The notes under the pieces are model-generated. The model was not told where the DNA came from. It did no database searches and saw only the letters and a list, made by a program, of their open reading frames with translations. Position numbers and translations under genes: made by a program. A DNA stretch of 64,000 nucleotides from Methylobacterium sp. J-068 (GTDB lineage: Bacteria > Pseudomonadota > Alphaproteobacteria > Rhizobiales > Beijerinckiaceae): assembly GCF_022829445.1 (NCBI RefSeq), contig NZ_JAKSXY010000040.1, forward strand, positions 1 through 64,000. The letters run 5' to 3'. Shown one piece after another: positions 10,667-20,623 of the stretch (position 1 is the stretch's first letter; each line of letters starts with the position of its first letter).

Positions 10667-11287
10667 TCAGAGTCTCCCCATCACGTCGCCGCGGAACCCG
10701 TACACGGTCCGGTTCCCGCCGAGGGGCACCAGCACCACCTCCCGCGTCACGCCGGGCTCGAAGCGCACCGCCGTGCCGGGGGCGATGTCGAGGCGCTGGC
10801 CGCGCGCCTTCTCGCGCTCGAAGGTCAGGCCCGGATTGACCTCGTAGAAGTGGTAGTGCGAGCCGACCTGGATCGGCCGGTCACCGACGTTGGAGACCGT
10901 CACCAGGGTGCGGGGCGCGTCTGCGTTGAAGACGATCTCGCCCGGCATGGTGACGACGCTGCCGGGCACCTCCGCCGAGGCCGCGCCCCGGATCGGATGA
11001 TGCACCGTGACGAGCTTGGTGCCGTCCGGGAACGTCGCCTCGACCTGGATGTCGTGGATCATCTCGGGGATGCCGTCCATGCACTGCTCGGCGGTGAGGA
11101 CGTGCCCGCCCGCCTGCATCAGGTCCGAGACCGAGCGCCCGTCCCGCGCGCCCTCCACCACGAAGTCGCTGATCAGCGCCACCGCTTCCGGGTAGTTCAG
11201 CTTCACCCCGCGGCCGAGCCGGTTGCGGGCCACCTGCGCGGCCATGGCGAGGAGGAGCTTGTCCTTTTCGCGAGGGGTGAGGAGCAC
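10667..11287 (-). CDS. ureAB: Urease gamma/beta fusion subunit
   Basis: 206 residues with gamma domain first ([20 protein letters not shown], then [21 protein letters not shown]) and beta domain second ([23 protein letters not shown], quoted here in part, and SHYHFYEVN). In most bacteria these are separate genes; a single fused gene occurs in Helicobacter and in some other lineages. I chose the GTG at 11285-11287 because the protein then begins exactly at the usual gamma start ([10 protein letters not shown]) and an AGGT ribosome binding site is upstream. It heads the minus-strand urease operon. Confidence 0.9.
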   Translation of the reverse strand: MLLTPREKDKLLLAMAAQVARNRLGRGVKLNYPEAVALISDFVVEGARDGRSVSDLMQAGGHVLTAEQCMDGIPEMIHDIQVEATFPDGTKLVTVHHPIRGAASAEVPGSVVTMPGEIVFNADAPRTLVTVSNVGDRPIQVGSHYHFYEVNPGLTFEREKARGQRLDIAPGTAVRFEPGVTREVVLVPLGGNRTVYGFRGDVMGRL

Positions 11288-11469
11288 GGGGAAACCTCGG
11301 GGGTTGGGCGCGGGACGTGTCGGGCCCGTGAAGGCAAGGATTGTGCGCGCCGGGGCTCGAGCGGGCGAGACGCGGCGCGCATGCATGCATTCCCGGACGC
11401 CGAGCGCAAGGACTTCAGCGCGCGCGGGAGCGGTTGACAGGACGCCGGGCCCGGGTCGAACAGCGAGGG

Positions 11470-12414
11470 ATGCGCGACCCCAATTCCCAACCTCCGAAGC
11501 GAGAGACCGGTGCCGTGACCTACCCCCGCGACCTCGTCGGCTATGGCCGCACCCCGCCGCATCCGAACTGGCCGAACGGCGCGCGCATCGCGGTGCAGAT
11601 CGTGCTCAACTACGAGGAGGGGGGCGAGAACTGCATCCTCCACGGCGATCCGGCCTCGGAAGCCTTCCTGTCCGAGATCGTGGGGGCGCAGCCCTGGCCG
11701 GGCCAGCGCCACATGAGCATCGAATCGCTGTTCGAGTACGGCGCGCGCGCCGGGTTCTGGCGGCTCTGGCGGCTGTTCCGGGCCCGCGACATCCCCGTGA
11801 CGGTGTTCGGGGTCGCGACCGCCCTGGCGCGCCACCCCGACGCCGTCGCGGCGATGCGGGAGGCCGACTGGGAGATCGCCTGCCACGGCCTGAAGTGGAT
11901 CGACTACCGCGACTTCACCCGCGAGCAGGAGAAGGCGCACATGGAGGAGGCGATCCGCATCCACACCGAGGTCACGGGCACGCGCCCGCGCGGCTGGTAC
12001 ACCGGGCGCTCCTCGCCCCACACCCTCGACCTCGGGATCGAGGCCGGGATGACCTACCTCGCCGATTCCTACGCCGACGACCTGCCCTACTGGATCGCGG
12101 AGCCGAGCGGCCGGGGCCTCGTGGTGCCCTACACGCTGGACGCCAACGACATGAAATGCGCCGCCGTGCAGGGTTTCAACACGGGCGAGCACCTCTTCAC
12201 CTACCTGCGCGACACCTTCGACGCGCTCTACGCGGAAGGCGCGCAGGCGCCCAAGATGATGTCGGTGGGCCTGCATTGCCGCCTGATCGGCCGGCCGGGC
12301 CGGATCGGCGCGCTGGTCCGCTTCCTCGACCACATCGCCGCCCACGAGCAGGTCTGGGTCGCCCGGCGCATCGACATCGCCGAGCACTGGATCCGGACGC
12401 ACCCGCCGGCCTGA
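11470..12414 (+). CDS. puuE: Allantoinase PuuE, polysaccharide-deacetylase fold
   Basis: 314 residues. PuuE is the metal-independent allantoinase that opens allantoin to allantoate; it has a NodB-like barrel and is unrelated to the amidohydrolase AllB. Typical segments are [61 protein letters not shown] and [11 protein letters not shown]. The start ATG has a GAGGG ribosome binding site. It diverges from the urease operon, which removes the urea produced later in allantoin breakdown. Confidence 0.9.
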   Translation: MRDPNSQPPKRETGAVTYPRDLVGYGRTPPHPNWPNGARIAVQIVLNYEEGGENCILHGDPASEAFLSEIVGAQPWPGQRHMSIESLFEYGARAGFWRLWRLFRARDIPVTVFGVATALARHPDAVAAMREADWEIACHGLKWIDYRDFTREQEKAHMEEAIRIHTEVTGTRPRGWYTGRSSPHTLDLGIEAGMTYLADSYADDLPYWIAEPSGRGLVVPYTLDANDMKCAAVQGFNTGEHLFTYLRDTFDALYAEGAQAPKMMSVGLHCRLIGRPGRIGALVRFLDHIAAHEQVWVARRIDIAEHWIRTHPPA

Positions 12415-12499
12415 CCTCGGCACCGTCCCGCTTCGGATCGCGGCCCTCGAGGCCGTCGACCCGGCGGCGGATCTCGCCGGCATCGCGCAGGAGGTCCCG

Positions 12500-12718
12500 G
12501 TGCAAAAGGTCCTGGTGCGAGAGACCCTTGTGCAGGAGGGCCCGATGTTGGCGGCGGACGATGGCGTCCGGGCGCCCTATCTATCTTCGGAAGCGCTGGC
12601 CCGGGAGCTTCCTCCTGCGCGCCTCGACCGGGTGTCGAGCGGCGGCCACGCTTACGGCGCGCCCCGCGCCGAGGCCTTCAACCGGACGCTCGTGGCGTTC
12701 CCCGATTCCCAGGAGTGA
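12500..12718 (+). CDS. Hypothetical protein (72 aa) between puuE and a flavin reductase
   Basis: Opens with a GTG at 12500 and ends with a TGA that overlaps the GTG of the next gene (GTGA). The frame also runs open upstream to the end of puuE without another good start. The protein has no signal peptide or membrane helix and I recognise no family. The 4-base overlap and the operon position argue that it is translated; composition alone does not prove it. Confidence 0.45.
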   Translation: MQKVLVRETLVQEGPMLAADDGVRAPYLSSEALARELPPARLDRVSSGGHAYGAPRAEAFNRTLVAFPDSQE

Positions 12719-13269
12719 CCGCCGTGACCCAGACGAGGCCGAGCGCGGCGACGCCCGCCAGCATCGAGGCCGACGCCTTTCGCGGCGCCATGGCGCGGGT
12801 CGCCAGCGCGGTCCACCTCGTCACCACCGACGGACCGGGCGGCCGGGCCGGCTTCACCGCCTCGGCCGTCTGCAGCGTCAGCGACGCGCCGCCGACGCTC
12901 CTCGTCTGCGTCAACCGCACCACCTCGGCCTACGCGGCCTTGCGCGAGAATGACGCCCTCTGCGTCAGCACCCTGGCGGCGGAACAGGCCGCCATCGCCG
13001 CCGCCTTCGGCGGACGCACGCCGATGGCGGCGCGCTTCGCGGCGGCCGCCTGGACCACCCTCGTCACCGGCGCGCCGGCCCTTCGGGACGCGCTCACCGC
13101 CTTCGATTGCCGCATCGTCGCGCGCCACCCGGTCGGCACCCACGACGTACTCTACTGCGAGGTTGTGGGGCTCGCCGAGCCGGGCGCGGGCCACGCCCTC
13201 GTCTATGCCGACCGGGGCTATCACACCGTGACGCTGGGCGGACCGGCGCGGCGCGAGGACGCCGCCTGA
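12715..13269 (+). CDS. Flavin reductase (RutF/HpaC-like)
   Basis: 184 residues of the flavin-reductase-like, FMN-binding split-barrel family: FRGAMARVASAVHLVTTDG, GFTASAVCSVSDAPPTL, NDALCVSTLAAEQ and DCRIVARHPVGTHDVLYCEV are diagnostic. Members reduce FMN with NADH and feed a two-component monooxygenase. RutF does this in pyrimidine degradation, but no rutA-type monooxygenase is in the window, so the partner is unknown. It follows puuE in the same direction, hinting at a role in nitrogen-heterocycle breakdown. Confidence 0.8.
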   Translation: MTAVTQTRPSAATPASIEADAFRGAMARVASAVHLVTTDGPGGRAGFTASAVCSVSDAPPTLLVCVNRTTSAYAALRENDALCVSTLAAEQAAIAAAFGGRTPMAARFAAAAWTTLVTGAPALRDALTAFDCRIVARHPVGTHDVLYCEVVGLAEPGAGHALVYADRGYHTVTLGGPARREDAA

Positions 13270-13361
13270 GGGCGCCCCCTCCGCCCTCGACCGCGAACGG
13301 ACTCGGTGTAAGATCCGGCCCAACAGCGCGGGCTCGACGCTGGCAGGGCGAGGAAACGCGG

Positions 13362-15350
13362 ATGCGCATGGACTTTTCTCGCAAGGCCGTCCGCCTGGGC
13401 GCGGTCCTCTGCGGGGGCTTGTGCGGGAGCCCGGGGGAGCCCGCCCTGGCGCGGGTCACCGCCATCGAGGTGCGGGCGGTCGAGCCCTTCGCCGAGGGGC
13501 AGGATTTCGGCGCGGCCGGGGCCTACGAGCGCGTCATCGGCGTCGCGCGGGGCGAACTCGACCCGGCCGACCCGCGCAACGCCGGCATCGTCGACCTGGC
13601 GCTGGCGCCCCGCAACGCGCGCGGACTGGTGGAATACCGCACCGATTTCTTCATGCTGCGGCCGAAGGACCCCGCCCGCGCCAGCGGTACGCTGCTCTAC
13701 GAGGTCCTCAATCGCGGCCGGAAGTTCCTGTTCAACTGGGTGCTCGACGCAGCCCCGCAGGCCGCCCAGGCGGTGAACGATCCACGGAGCCTGCAGGATG
13801 CGGGCACGGCCCTGGTCCTGCGGCGGGGCGACACGCTGGTCTGGTCCGGCTGGGAGGCGGATGCCCTGCGCCAGCAGGGCGGCATGGCGATCGACGTGCC
13901 GGTCGCGACCCGTGACGGGGCGCCGATCGTCGAAACCGTGCGCGACGAACTCGTGAGCGCCACGCGGGGGCCGCCCGAGGCGCCGTTCGTGCTGACCTTC
14001 AGGGCCGCCGCCCTCGACCAGGCGAATGCCCGCCTCACGGTGCGCCGGCGGGAGGCGGACACGCCCCGCACCGTCCCGCCGCAAGCCTGGACCTTCGTCG
14101 CGCCGGGCGAACTGCGCCTGCTGCCCGGAAGCGTGAAGCCCGAGCCCGGAACGCTCTACACGCTGACCTACCCGGCGACCCAGCCGAAGGTGCTCGGCAT
14201 CGGCTTTGCCGCCACGCGCGACGTGGTGGCCTACCTGCGCGGGCCCGCCTCGGCCGAGAACCCGGCGGGCGGCGCGATCCGGCACGCGGTGGCGCTGGGC
14301 ATCTCGCAGAGCGGGCGCTTCCTGCGGGACTACATCCACCAGGGCTTCAACCAGGACGAGGCCGGCCGGCGCGTCTTCGACGGCATGCTCCTGCACATCT
14401 CCGGCATCGGCGGCGTCTACCTCAACGCCCGCTTCGGCCAGCCCTCGCGCACCAACACCCAGCACGAGGACCACCTCTACCCCGAGAACGCCTTTCCGTT
14501 CTCGGCCGCCACCCTGCGCGATCCGGTGACGGGCCAATCCGGCGCCCTGCTGCGCGGGGACGGGTTCGACCCGCTGCTGATGGAGGTGAACACCAGCACC
14601 GAGTACTGGCAGAAGGGCGCCTCGCTGCTGACCACCGATCCCCTCGGCCAGACGGACGTGGCGCTCCCCGAGACCGCGCGGGCCTACCTCGTCTCCAGCG
14701 GCTTCCATTACGGGCGCGCGGGCCTGACCTCGACCCGGGGGCCGTGCCTGCACCCCCGCAACACCCTCAACCCCGCCCCGGCCCTGCGGGCCCTGCTGGT
14801 GGCCCTGGAGGAGTGGGTCACGCGCGGCACGGCGCCCCCGCCGAGCCGGGTGCCGCGTCTCGCGGACGGAACGCTCGGGCCGGCCGAGGAGACGGGCTTT
14901 CCCTACATCCCGGGCCTGCGCATGCCCGATGCGCCGAACGCGATCGCGCGCTTTTCCAGCGCCGTCGACCCGCGTCCAGAGGCCGGCCCGCAATACAGAC
15001 CCCTGGTGCCGAGGGTGGACGCGGACGGCCACGAGCGCGCGGGCATCCGCCTGCCCGAGATCGCGGCGCCGGTCGCGACCCATACGGGCTGGAACCTCTA
15101 CGCCGAGCCGTTCCCGGCCGGGGAGCTCTGCGACCGGGAGGGCAGCCGGCTGCCCCTGGCGAAGGGCCAAGCCGAGCGGGAGGCGCTCGGCGATCCGCGC
15201 CCCTCCCTGGCCGAGCGCTACCCGGAGCGGGGCGACCGTCTCGCCGCCGTCACCCGCGCGGCGGACGGCCTCGTGGCGGACAGGCTGCTCCTGCCGGAGG
15301 ATGCCGAGCGCCTCGTCGCGGCCGCCCGCAAGGCGGACGATCAGCCCTGA
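13362..15350 (+). CDS. Alpha/beta hydrolase domain protein, secreted
   Basis: 662 residues with a basic, hydrophobic N terminus (RKAVRLGAVLCGGLCG) that may be a signal peptide. It matches the large alpha/beta hydrolase-domain family (PF20091-like) by ERVIGVARGELDPADPRN, LLYEVLNRGRK and the nucleophile elbow VALGISQSGRFLRDY (Ser about residue 313), then a catalytic-His candidate in SGFHYGRAGLT. The start ATG is preceded by AGGAAA. Substrates of the family are poorly known. The last 10 bases overlap the convergent gene at 15341. Confidence 0.75.
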   Translation: MRMDFSRKAVRLGAVLCGGLCGSPGEPALARVTAIEVRAVEPFAEGQDFGAAGAYERVIGVARGELDPADPRNAGIVDLALAPRNARGLVEYRTDFFMLRPKDPARASGTLLYEVLNRGRKFLFNWVLDAAPQAAQAVNDPRSLQDAGTALVLRRGDTLVWSGWEADALRQQGGMAIDVPVATRDGAPIVETVRDELVSATRGPPEAPFVLTFRAAALDQANARLTVRRREADTPRTVPPQAWTFVAPGELRLLPGSVKPEPGTLYTLTYPATQPKVLGIGFAATRDVVAYLRGPASAENPAGGAIRHAVALGISQSGRFLRDYIHQGFNQDEAGRRVFDGMLLHISGIGGVYLNARFGQPSRTNTQHEDHLYPENAFPFSAATLRDPVTGQSGALLRGDGFDPLLMEVNTSTEYWQKGASLLTTDPLGQTDVALPETARAYLVSSGFHYGRAGLTSTRGPCLHPRNTLNPAPALRALLVALEEWVTRGTAPPPSRVPRLADGTLGPAEETGFPYIPGLRMPDAPNAIARFSSAVDPRPEAGPQYRPLVPRVDADGHERAGIRLPEIAAPVATHTGWNLYAEPFPAGELCDREGSRLPLAKGQAEREALGDPRPSLAERYPERGDRLAAVTRAADGLVADRLLLPEDAERLVAAARKADDQP

Positions 15351-15730
15351 TCGGCGGGCGGCGGCGGGGCCCTGAGGGGGCCCTTGCGCAGGTCGTCGTA
15401 GAGGCGCTGGACCTCCTGGATCGTGGCGTGGCCCCGGCTCCAGTTGGTCTCGCGGACGTTGGTCTCGGTGAAGGCGCTATGCGAGGTGCCGCCGAAGCCG
15501 TTGAAGACGGTCACGACCCCGTCGGCGTGGTAGTCGATGCGGTAGGAGGGGCTGAGCCACTGGCCCTTCCGCTTGCCGGTGACGCCGATGCGCACCAGCG
15601 CGTCCCCGTGCCGCTTCTGACAGAAGCGCATGTTGCCGAGCATCCGGCGCAGGTATTCCTCGGGCTCGGCGAGCTCGCCCGCGATCTGGATCAGCGTCGC
15701 GTCCGGCGGAAGATGGGTCTTCTGGATCAT
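15341..15730 (-). CDS. Hypothetical protein (129 aa)
   Basis: Starts MIQKTHLPPDATLIQIAGEL. Short, soluble, with a conserved-looking basic centre (RFCQKRHGDALVRIGVTGKR) and a Pro-rich end. There is no signal peptide or membrane helix. I recognise no family. It overlaps the tail of the alpha/beta hydrolase gene by 10 bases on the opposite strand. About 125 bases of spacer separate it from xdhC. Confidence 0.6.
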   Translation of the reverse strand: MIQKTHLPPDATLIQIAGELAEPEEYLRRMLGNMRFCQKRHGDALVRIGVTGKRKGQWLSPSYRIDYHADGVVTVFNGFGGTSHSAFTETNVRETNWSRGHATIQEVQRLYDDLRKGPLRAPPPPADQG

Positions 15731-15855
15731 GTGACCTCGCCTGACAGGGGACCGCGCCCCGGCGCGCGTGGGAAACCGCCCGACCCGTCACGCGGGGCGG
15801 ATCGCCGCCAGACCACATTTCCGCGGTGTTGGCGAGGTTGCCGGCGCGCCCCCGA

Positions 15856-16674
15856 TCAGGTCGCGAACACCGCGATGAGTTCGGCCGCCACCAGGGCGGC
15901 GATCACGGCGGGGCGCTTGTCGCGCACCGGCGTGCCGCCGATGGGGCAGACGAGTCGCGCCAGGGCCGCCTCGTCGAGCCCCATCGCCCGGAAGGCGCCG
16001 AGGAAGGTGGCCCGCTTCGTGGCCGATCCGATCAGGCCGAGATAGGCGAAGCGGTTCGCCTCCAGCAGGCCGGCGCAGATCAGGCTGTCGAGGGCGTGGC
16101 TGTGGGTCGCCACCACGTGGGCGGCCCCCGGCGGCGCGGACCCGGCCACCGCGCCCGCCGGACCGGCCTCGCGCGCGGCGCGGGTGCTCGACACGCGGGC
16201 GATCTCTTCGGGTCGGTCATCGACGATCCGCATGCGGAACGGCAGCGGATCGAGCGCCAGCGCCAGGGCGCGCCCGACATGGCCGGCGCCGTAGATGATC
16301 ACCAGCGGTGCCCGCGCCGCCGCCTCGGCCTCTCGGGCGCGCAAGGCCGCGAGGGTGCGGGCATCGGCCCGCGCGATCGCGAGGGTGACGTGGCCGCCGC
16401 AGCACTGGCCGGTCTCCGGCCCCAGCGGCAGGGACAGGGCGGCCGCTCCCTCGCCCGACGCCAGGAGCCGCCGGGCGCGGGCGATGCCCGCCCACTCGTA
16501 GGTGCCGCCCCCGATGGTGCCGGCCACGCGGCCCGGCATCACCAGCATGGCGGCGCCCGCCTCGCGCGGCGTCGAGCCCCGCGCCTCCGCCAGGGTCACG
16601 AGGGCGGCCGGCTCGCCCGCGCCGAGGGCGGCGGACAGGGGCCCGGACAGCGCCTCCGACGGGTCGGCGCTCAC
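15856..16674 (-). CDS. xdhC: Xanthine dehydrogenase accessory protein XdhC
   Basis: 272 residues. XdhC binds molybdenum cofactor, promotes its sulfuration and inserts it into XdhB. Features: VTLAEARGSTPREAGAAMLV near the N terminus, the GTIGGG loop, GQCCGGHV (conserved cysteines), and the Rossmann stretch VIIYGAGHVGRALALAL. FAYLGLIGSATKRATFL is typical of the C-terminal half. The GTG start at 16672-16674 overlaps the xdhB stop by 4 bases, so it is the last gene of the minus-strand guaD-xdhABC set. Confidence 0.93.
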   Translation of the reverse strand: MSADPSEALSGPLSAALGAGEPAALVTLAEARGSTPREAGAAMLVMPGRVAGTIGGGTYEWAGIARARRLLASGEGAAALSLPLGPETGQCCGGHVTLAIARADARTLAALRAREAEAAARAPLVIIYGAGHVGRALALALDPLPFRMRIVDDRPEEIARVSSTRAAREAGPAGAVAGSAPPGAAHVVATHSHALDSLICAGLLEANRFAYLGLIGSATKRATFLGAFRAMGLDEAALARLVCPIGGTPVRDKRPAVIAALVAAELIAVFAT

Positions 16675-19031
16675 GGCCGCGCAATTCTGGAGTCTTCCGC
16701 CAGGGCCCGCATCCGGTCGACGGCGTCGAGGACGCGCTCGGGGGTCGCGGGCGCGTCGAGGCGGGGGCAGTGCCGGTGGCCGGCGACGGACGCCACCGCG
16801 TCCGAGAGCGCGTGCAGGCCGGCGATGCCGAGCATCAGGGGCGGCTCGCCCACCGCCTTCGAGCGGTAGATCGTCGCCTCGCGGTTCTCGTTCTCGTAGA
16901 GGGCGACGTTGAAGATGCGCGGGCGGTCGCCGCAGGCCGGGATCTTGTAGGTGGAGGGGGCGTGGGTGCGTAGCGCGCCCGCGCCGTCCCACCACAATTC
17001 CTCCGTGGTGAGCCAGCCGAGCCCCTGGATGAAGCCGCCCTCGATCTGGCCCCGGTCCACGGCCGGGTTCAGGGAGCGGCCGCAATCGTGCAGGATGTCG
17101 GCCCTCTCGATCCGGTACTCGCCGGTCAGGGTGTCGACCGCCGCCTGTACGCAGGCCGCCCCGTAGGCGAAGTAGTAGAATGGGTGGCCCCGGCCCGCCT
17201 CGCGGTCCCAGTGGATCGTCGGCGTCTTGTAGAAGCCCGTGGCCGAGAGCTGGACCCGGGCGAGATAGGCCGCGTGGATCAGCTCGGCCCAGGCGATCTC
17301 CCGGTTGCCCACCCGCACCTGGTTGGGCAGGAACAGCACCGTCTCGGGCGCGACGCTCCAGGCCTGCGCCGCGAAGGCGACGAGGCGCTCCTTCAGGGTC
17401 CGGGCGGCGGCCCGCGCCGCCATGCCGTTGAGGTCGGCCCCCGACGAGGCGGCGGTGGCCGAGGTGTTGGGCACCTTGCCCGTGGTCGTCGCGGTGATGC
17501 GCACGCGGTCGGCGTCGATCTGGAACTCTTCGGCCACCACCTGCGCGACCTTGACGTGGAGCCCCTGGCCCATCTCGGTGCCGCCGTGGTTCAGGCCGAC
17601 CGAGCCGTCGTTGTAGATGTGCACCAGGGCACCGGCCTGATTGTAGGCGGTGGAGGTGAAGGAGATACCGAACTTCACCGGCGTCAGGGCGATGCCGCGC
17701 TTGATCACCGGGCTCGCCGCGTTGGCCGCGTGCAGCGCCGCGCGGCGCCCGGCATAGTCGCAATCCGCTTCGAGCTTCGCCACCAGGTCCCGGATGCAAT
17801 TGTCGGAAATCACCTGGTGGTACGGCGTGACGTTGTCGGTCTCAGTGCCGTAGAAGTTGCGCTTGCGCACCTCCAGCGGGTCGAGCCCGCAGGCATAGGC
17901 CACCTCCTCGATCACCCGCTCGGCCGCCACCATGCCCTGCGGGCCGCCGAAGCCCCGGAAGGCCGTGTTGGACTGGGTGTTCGTGCGGTAGGGCCGCGAG
18001 GTCAGGTGCACCGCCGGGTAGTGGTAGCAATTGTCGGCGTGGAACAGGGCGCGGTCGGTGACGGGCCCCGAGAGGTCGGCGGCCCAGCCGCAGCGGGCGG
18101 CGAGCTGCATGTCGACGGCCAGGATCCGGCCCTCCGGATCGTGGCCCACGAGGTAGTCCACCTCGAAATCGTGGCGCTTGCCGGTGATGCGCATGTCGTC
18201 GTCGCGGTCGGGCCGGATCTTGGCCGCGCGGCCGGTCTTCTTCGCCACCAGGGCGGCCACGCAGGCGAAGAGGTTCGACTGGCTCTCCTTGCCGCCGAAG
18301 CCGCCGCCCATGCGGCGGACCTCCGCCGTCACCGCCGAATTGACCGTGCCGAGCACCCGGGCGACCAGGGCCTGGGCCTCGGACGGGTGCTGCGTCGAGG
18401 TGTGGACCGTGACCTCGTCGTCCTCGCCCGGGATGGCGAGGGCGATCTGGCCCTCGAGGTAGAAGTGCTCCTGGCCGCCGATGGCCACGCGGCCGCGCAC
18501 GATGCCGGGCGCCTCGGCCAGGACCGCGTCGGAATCGCCGCGCTTCAGGGTCATGGGCGGCCAGACGAGGGTTCCGTCCGCGCGGGCCTGCCCGTAGCTG
18601 AGGACGGGCGCGAGGTCCTCGTAGGCGATGACCGCGAGCCGGGCGGCGCGGCGCGCCGCGTCGCGGGTCAGGGCCGCCACCGCGAAGATCGGCTGGCCGA
18701 GATAGAAGACCCGGTCCTCGGCCAGCATCGGCTCGTCGCCCCGGTGCGAGGACGAGATCTGATTGACGCCCGGCACGTCGGCGGCGGTGAGCACCGCCGC
18801 CACGCCCTCGGCCGCGCGCACGGGGCCGAGGTCCACCGCGACGAGGCGGGCATGGGCCCGCTCGCTCAGGCCCAGGCAGACGTGCAGGAGCCCCGCCGGC
18901 TCGGCCATGTCGTCGATGTAGATCGCCGAGCCGGCCACGTGGCGGGCGGCGCTGTCGTGGGCGCGCGGCGTGTGGGCGCCGCCCGCGATCCGGTCGTCGG
19001 CCTTCGGGGCGGGAAGCGGGCGGTCAAGCAT
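16671..19031 (-). CDS. xdhB: Xanthine dehydrogenase molybdenum-binding subunit XdhB
   Basis: 786 residues, the large molybdopterin subunit oxidising hypoxanthine and xanthine to urate. Diagnostic parts: ARHVAGSAIYIDDM, RRMGGGFGGKESQ, the substrate-orienting arginine in TAFRGFGGPQGM, GGTEMGQGLHVKVAQV, and the catalytic glutamate in SKAVGEPPLMLGI near the C terminus. Length matches the split bacterial enzyme. It overlaps xdhA by 8 bases upstream and xdhC by 4 bases downstream. Confidence 0.97.
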   Translation of the reverse strand: MLDRPLPAPKADDRIAGGAHTPRAHDSAARHVAGSAIYIDDMAEPAGLLHVCLGLSERAHARLVAVDLGPVRAAEGVAAVLTAADVPGVNQISSSHRGDEPMLAEDRVFYLGQPIFAVAALTRDAARRAARLAVIAYEDLAPVLSYGQARADGTLVWPPMTLKRGDSDAVLAEAPGIVRGRVAIGGQEHFYLEGQIALAIPGEDDEVTVHTSTQHPSEAQALVARVLGTVNSAVTAEVRRMGGGFGGKESQSNLFACVAALVAKKTGRAAKIRPDRDDDMRITGKRHDFEVDYLVGHDPEGRILAVDMQLAARCGWAADLSGPVTDRALFHADNCYHYPAVHLTSRPYRTNTQSNTAFRGFGGPQGMVAAERVIEEVAYACGLDPLEVRKRNFYGTETDNVTPYHQVISDNCIRDLVAKLEADCDYAGRRAALHAANAASPVIKRGIALTPVKFGISFTSTAYNQAGALVHIYNDGSVGLNHGGTEMGQGLHVKVAQVVAEEFQIDADRVRITATTTGKVPNTSATAASSGADLNGMAARAAARTLKERLVAFAAQAWSVAPETVLFLPNQVRVGNREIAWAELIHAAYLARVQLSATGFYKTPTIHWDREAGRGHPFYYFAYGAACVQAAVDTLTGEYRIERADILHDCGRSLNPAVDRGQIEGGFIQGLGWLTTEELWWDGAGALRTHAPSTYKIPACGDRPRIFNVALYENENREATIYRSKAVGEPPLMLGIAGLHALSDAVASVAGHRHCPRLDAPATPERVLDAVDRMRALAEDSRIARP

Positions 19032-20520
19032 GGGCCGGCTCCCGGATCGCCGCGAGGCAGGTTTCGGGCGCGTGCGGCCCGCTCTCGTGGATCAGGCGCT
19101 CGATCAGGTTGCCGGCGACCTTGAGGCGGTAGCCGGCCGAGGCGCGCATGTCCGAGAGCGGGGTGAAATCCTGCGCGAGCGCCGCCCGGACGGCGGGGAC
19201 GAGCGCGGCGTCGAGGGGCAGGCCGGCGAGGGCGGCCTCGGCCCGGAGCGCGCGCTTCGGCGTGCCGGCCATGCCCCCATAGGCGATCCGCGCCTGCGTG
19301 ACCGTGCCGCCGTCGCGGGTGAGCCGGAACGCGCCGAGGAGCGCGGAGATGTCCTCGTCGAAGCGCTTCGAGACCTTGTAGGCGCGAAAGATCGTCTCCG
19401 GGCCGAGCTTCGGCACCCGCACGCCGGCGACGATCTCGCCCGGGCGCAGGTCCTGCCGTCCATGGGCGATGAAGAAATCCTCGAGCGGAATCTCGCGCTC
19501 GGTGCCCCGGCCGATCAGGTGGAGGCGCGCCCCGAGGGCGATCAGGGCCGGCGCGGCGTCGCCGATGGGGGAGCCGTTGGCGATGTTGCCGCCGAGCGTC
19601 CCGGCATTGCGGGTCTGTGCCGCGCCGTGGCGGCGGAAGAGCTCGCCGAGATCCGGATGCAGCCGGGCGAGGTGGGTGCCGGCCTCGGCGAGGCTCACGC
19701 CCGCCCCGAGAGAGAGGTGGTCGGGCGTTTCATCCACGACGCGCAGGGCACGCACCCGCCCGAGCCAGATCACCGGATCGAGCACGCGCAGGCCCTTGGT
19801 GACCCACAGGGCCACGTCGGTGGCCCCGGCGACGATCGTCGCGCGGGGATGCTCGGCCACGAGGTCGACCAGCGCCGGGATGGTGGCGGGGGCGAGGAAG
19901 CGGCCCCTGGGCCCGGCGACCGCGACGGTCTCCGCGTCGTGCAGGCGCAGCAGCCGGGCGAGGGTCGCGTCATGGGCGGCGTCGAACGCGTCCGCCTCGG
20001 GGGCGGCCAGCGCCCGCTCGGCGGCGCGCACGATGGGGGCGTAGCCGGTGCAGCGGCAGAGATTGCCCGCCAACGCGTCGTCGATGGGGCTCGCCGACGA
20101 CCGGGCGTCGCCGGTCGCGGCGGGCGGATCCTTCGTGAGCGCGAACAGCGACATGACGAAGCCCGGCGTGCAGAAGCCGCATTGCGAGCCGTGCTCCTCC
20201 ACCATGAGGCGCTGGACCGGGTGGAGCGTGCCGTCGGCTCCGCGCAGGTGCTCGACGGTCAGGAGCTGACAGCCGTCGAGCTGACCCAGGAAGGTGATGC
20301 AGGCATCGACCGCGCGGTAGCGCAGGCGCTCGGCGCCGGGCGGCCCCTCCGGGCGCACGACCACCACGGTACAGGCGCCGCAATCGCCCTCGTTGCAGCC
20401 CTCCTTGGTGCCGATCAGCCGCTCGGGGCCGCGCAGCCAGTCGAGCACCGTCAGCGTCGGGTCGCAGGACTCGATCGTGCGCGCCTCGTGGCCGAGTAGG
20501 AAGCGGATGGCGTGTCTCAT
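19024..20520 (-). CDS. xdhA: Xanthine dehydrogenase FeS/FAD subunit XdhA
   Basis: 498 residues. The N-terminal plant-type [2Fe-2S] domain has [13 protein letters not shown]; the second cluster domain has CGFCTPGF and CRCTGYAPI. The FAD domain follows ([44 protein letters not shown]), ending in the CO-dehydrogenase-flavoprotein C-terminal domain. Electrons from XdhB pass through these centres to NAD+. I start at ATG 20518-20520 ([10 protein letters not shown]), though an in-frame ATG at 20548-20550 is possible. Confidence 0.96.
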   Translation of the reverse strand: MRHAIRFLLGHEARTIESCDPTLTVLDWLRGPERLIGTKEGCNEGDCGACTVVVVRPEGPPGAERLRYRAVDACITFLGQLDGCQLLTVEHLRGADGTLHPVQRLMVEEHGSQCGFCTPGFVMSLFALTKDPPAATGDARSSASPIDDALAGNLCRCTGYAPIVRAAERALAAPEADAFDAAHDATLARLLRLHDAETVAVAGPRGRFLAPATIPALVDLVAEHPRATIVAGATDVALWVTKGLRVLDPVIWLGRVRALRVVDETPDHLSLGAGVSLAEAGTHLARLHPDLGELFRRHGAAQTRNAGTLGGNIANGSPIGDAAPALIALGARLHLIGRGTEREIPLEDFFIAHGRQDLRPGEIVAGVRVPKLGPETIFRAYKVSKRFDEDISALLGAFRLTRDGGTVTQARIAYGGMAGTPKRALRAEAALAGLPLDAALVPAVRAALAQDFTPLSDMRASAGYRLKVAGNLIERLIHESGPHAPETCLAAIREPAHA

Positions 20521-20565
20521 GCGAGCCCCCGTGAAATCGCCGAAACGCACGAAGATGTCGTGGGC

Positions 20566-20591
20566 ATTAAACAGGGGCGTCTCTGCCCCTG
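20566..20591 (-). terminator. Possible weak intrinsic terminator after guaD
   Basis: CAGGGGC (20572-20578) pairs with GCCCCTG (20585-20591) around a 6-base loop. On the minus strand the hairpin is followed by TTTAAT. It lies between the guaD stop and the xdhA start, so guaD and xdhABC may be partly separate transcription units. The T-run is short, so efficiency is doubtful. Confidence 0.4.
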
Positions 20592-20623
20592 CCTCCGGAG
20601 CGGGGCTGCGGCCGGGGCCACGC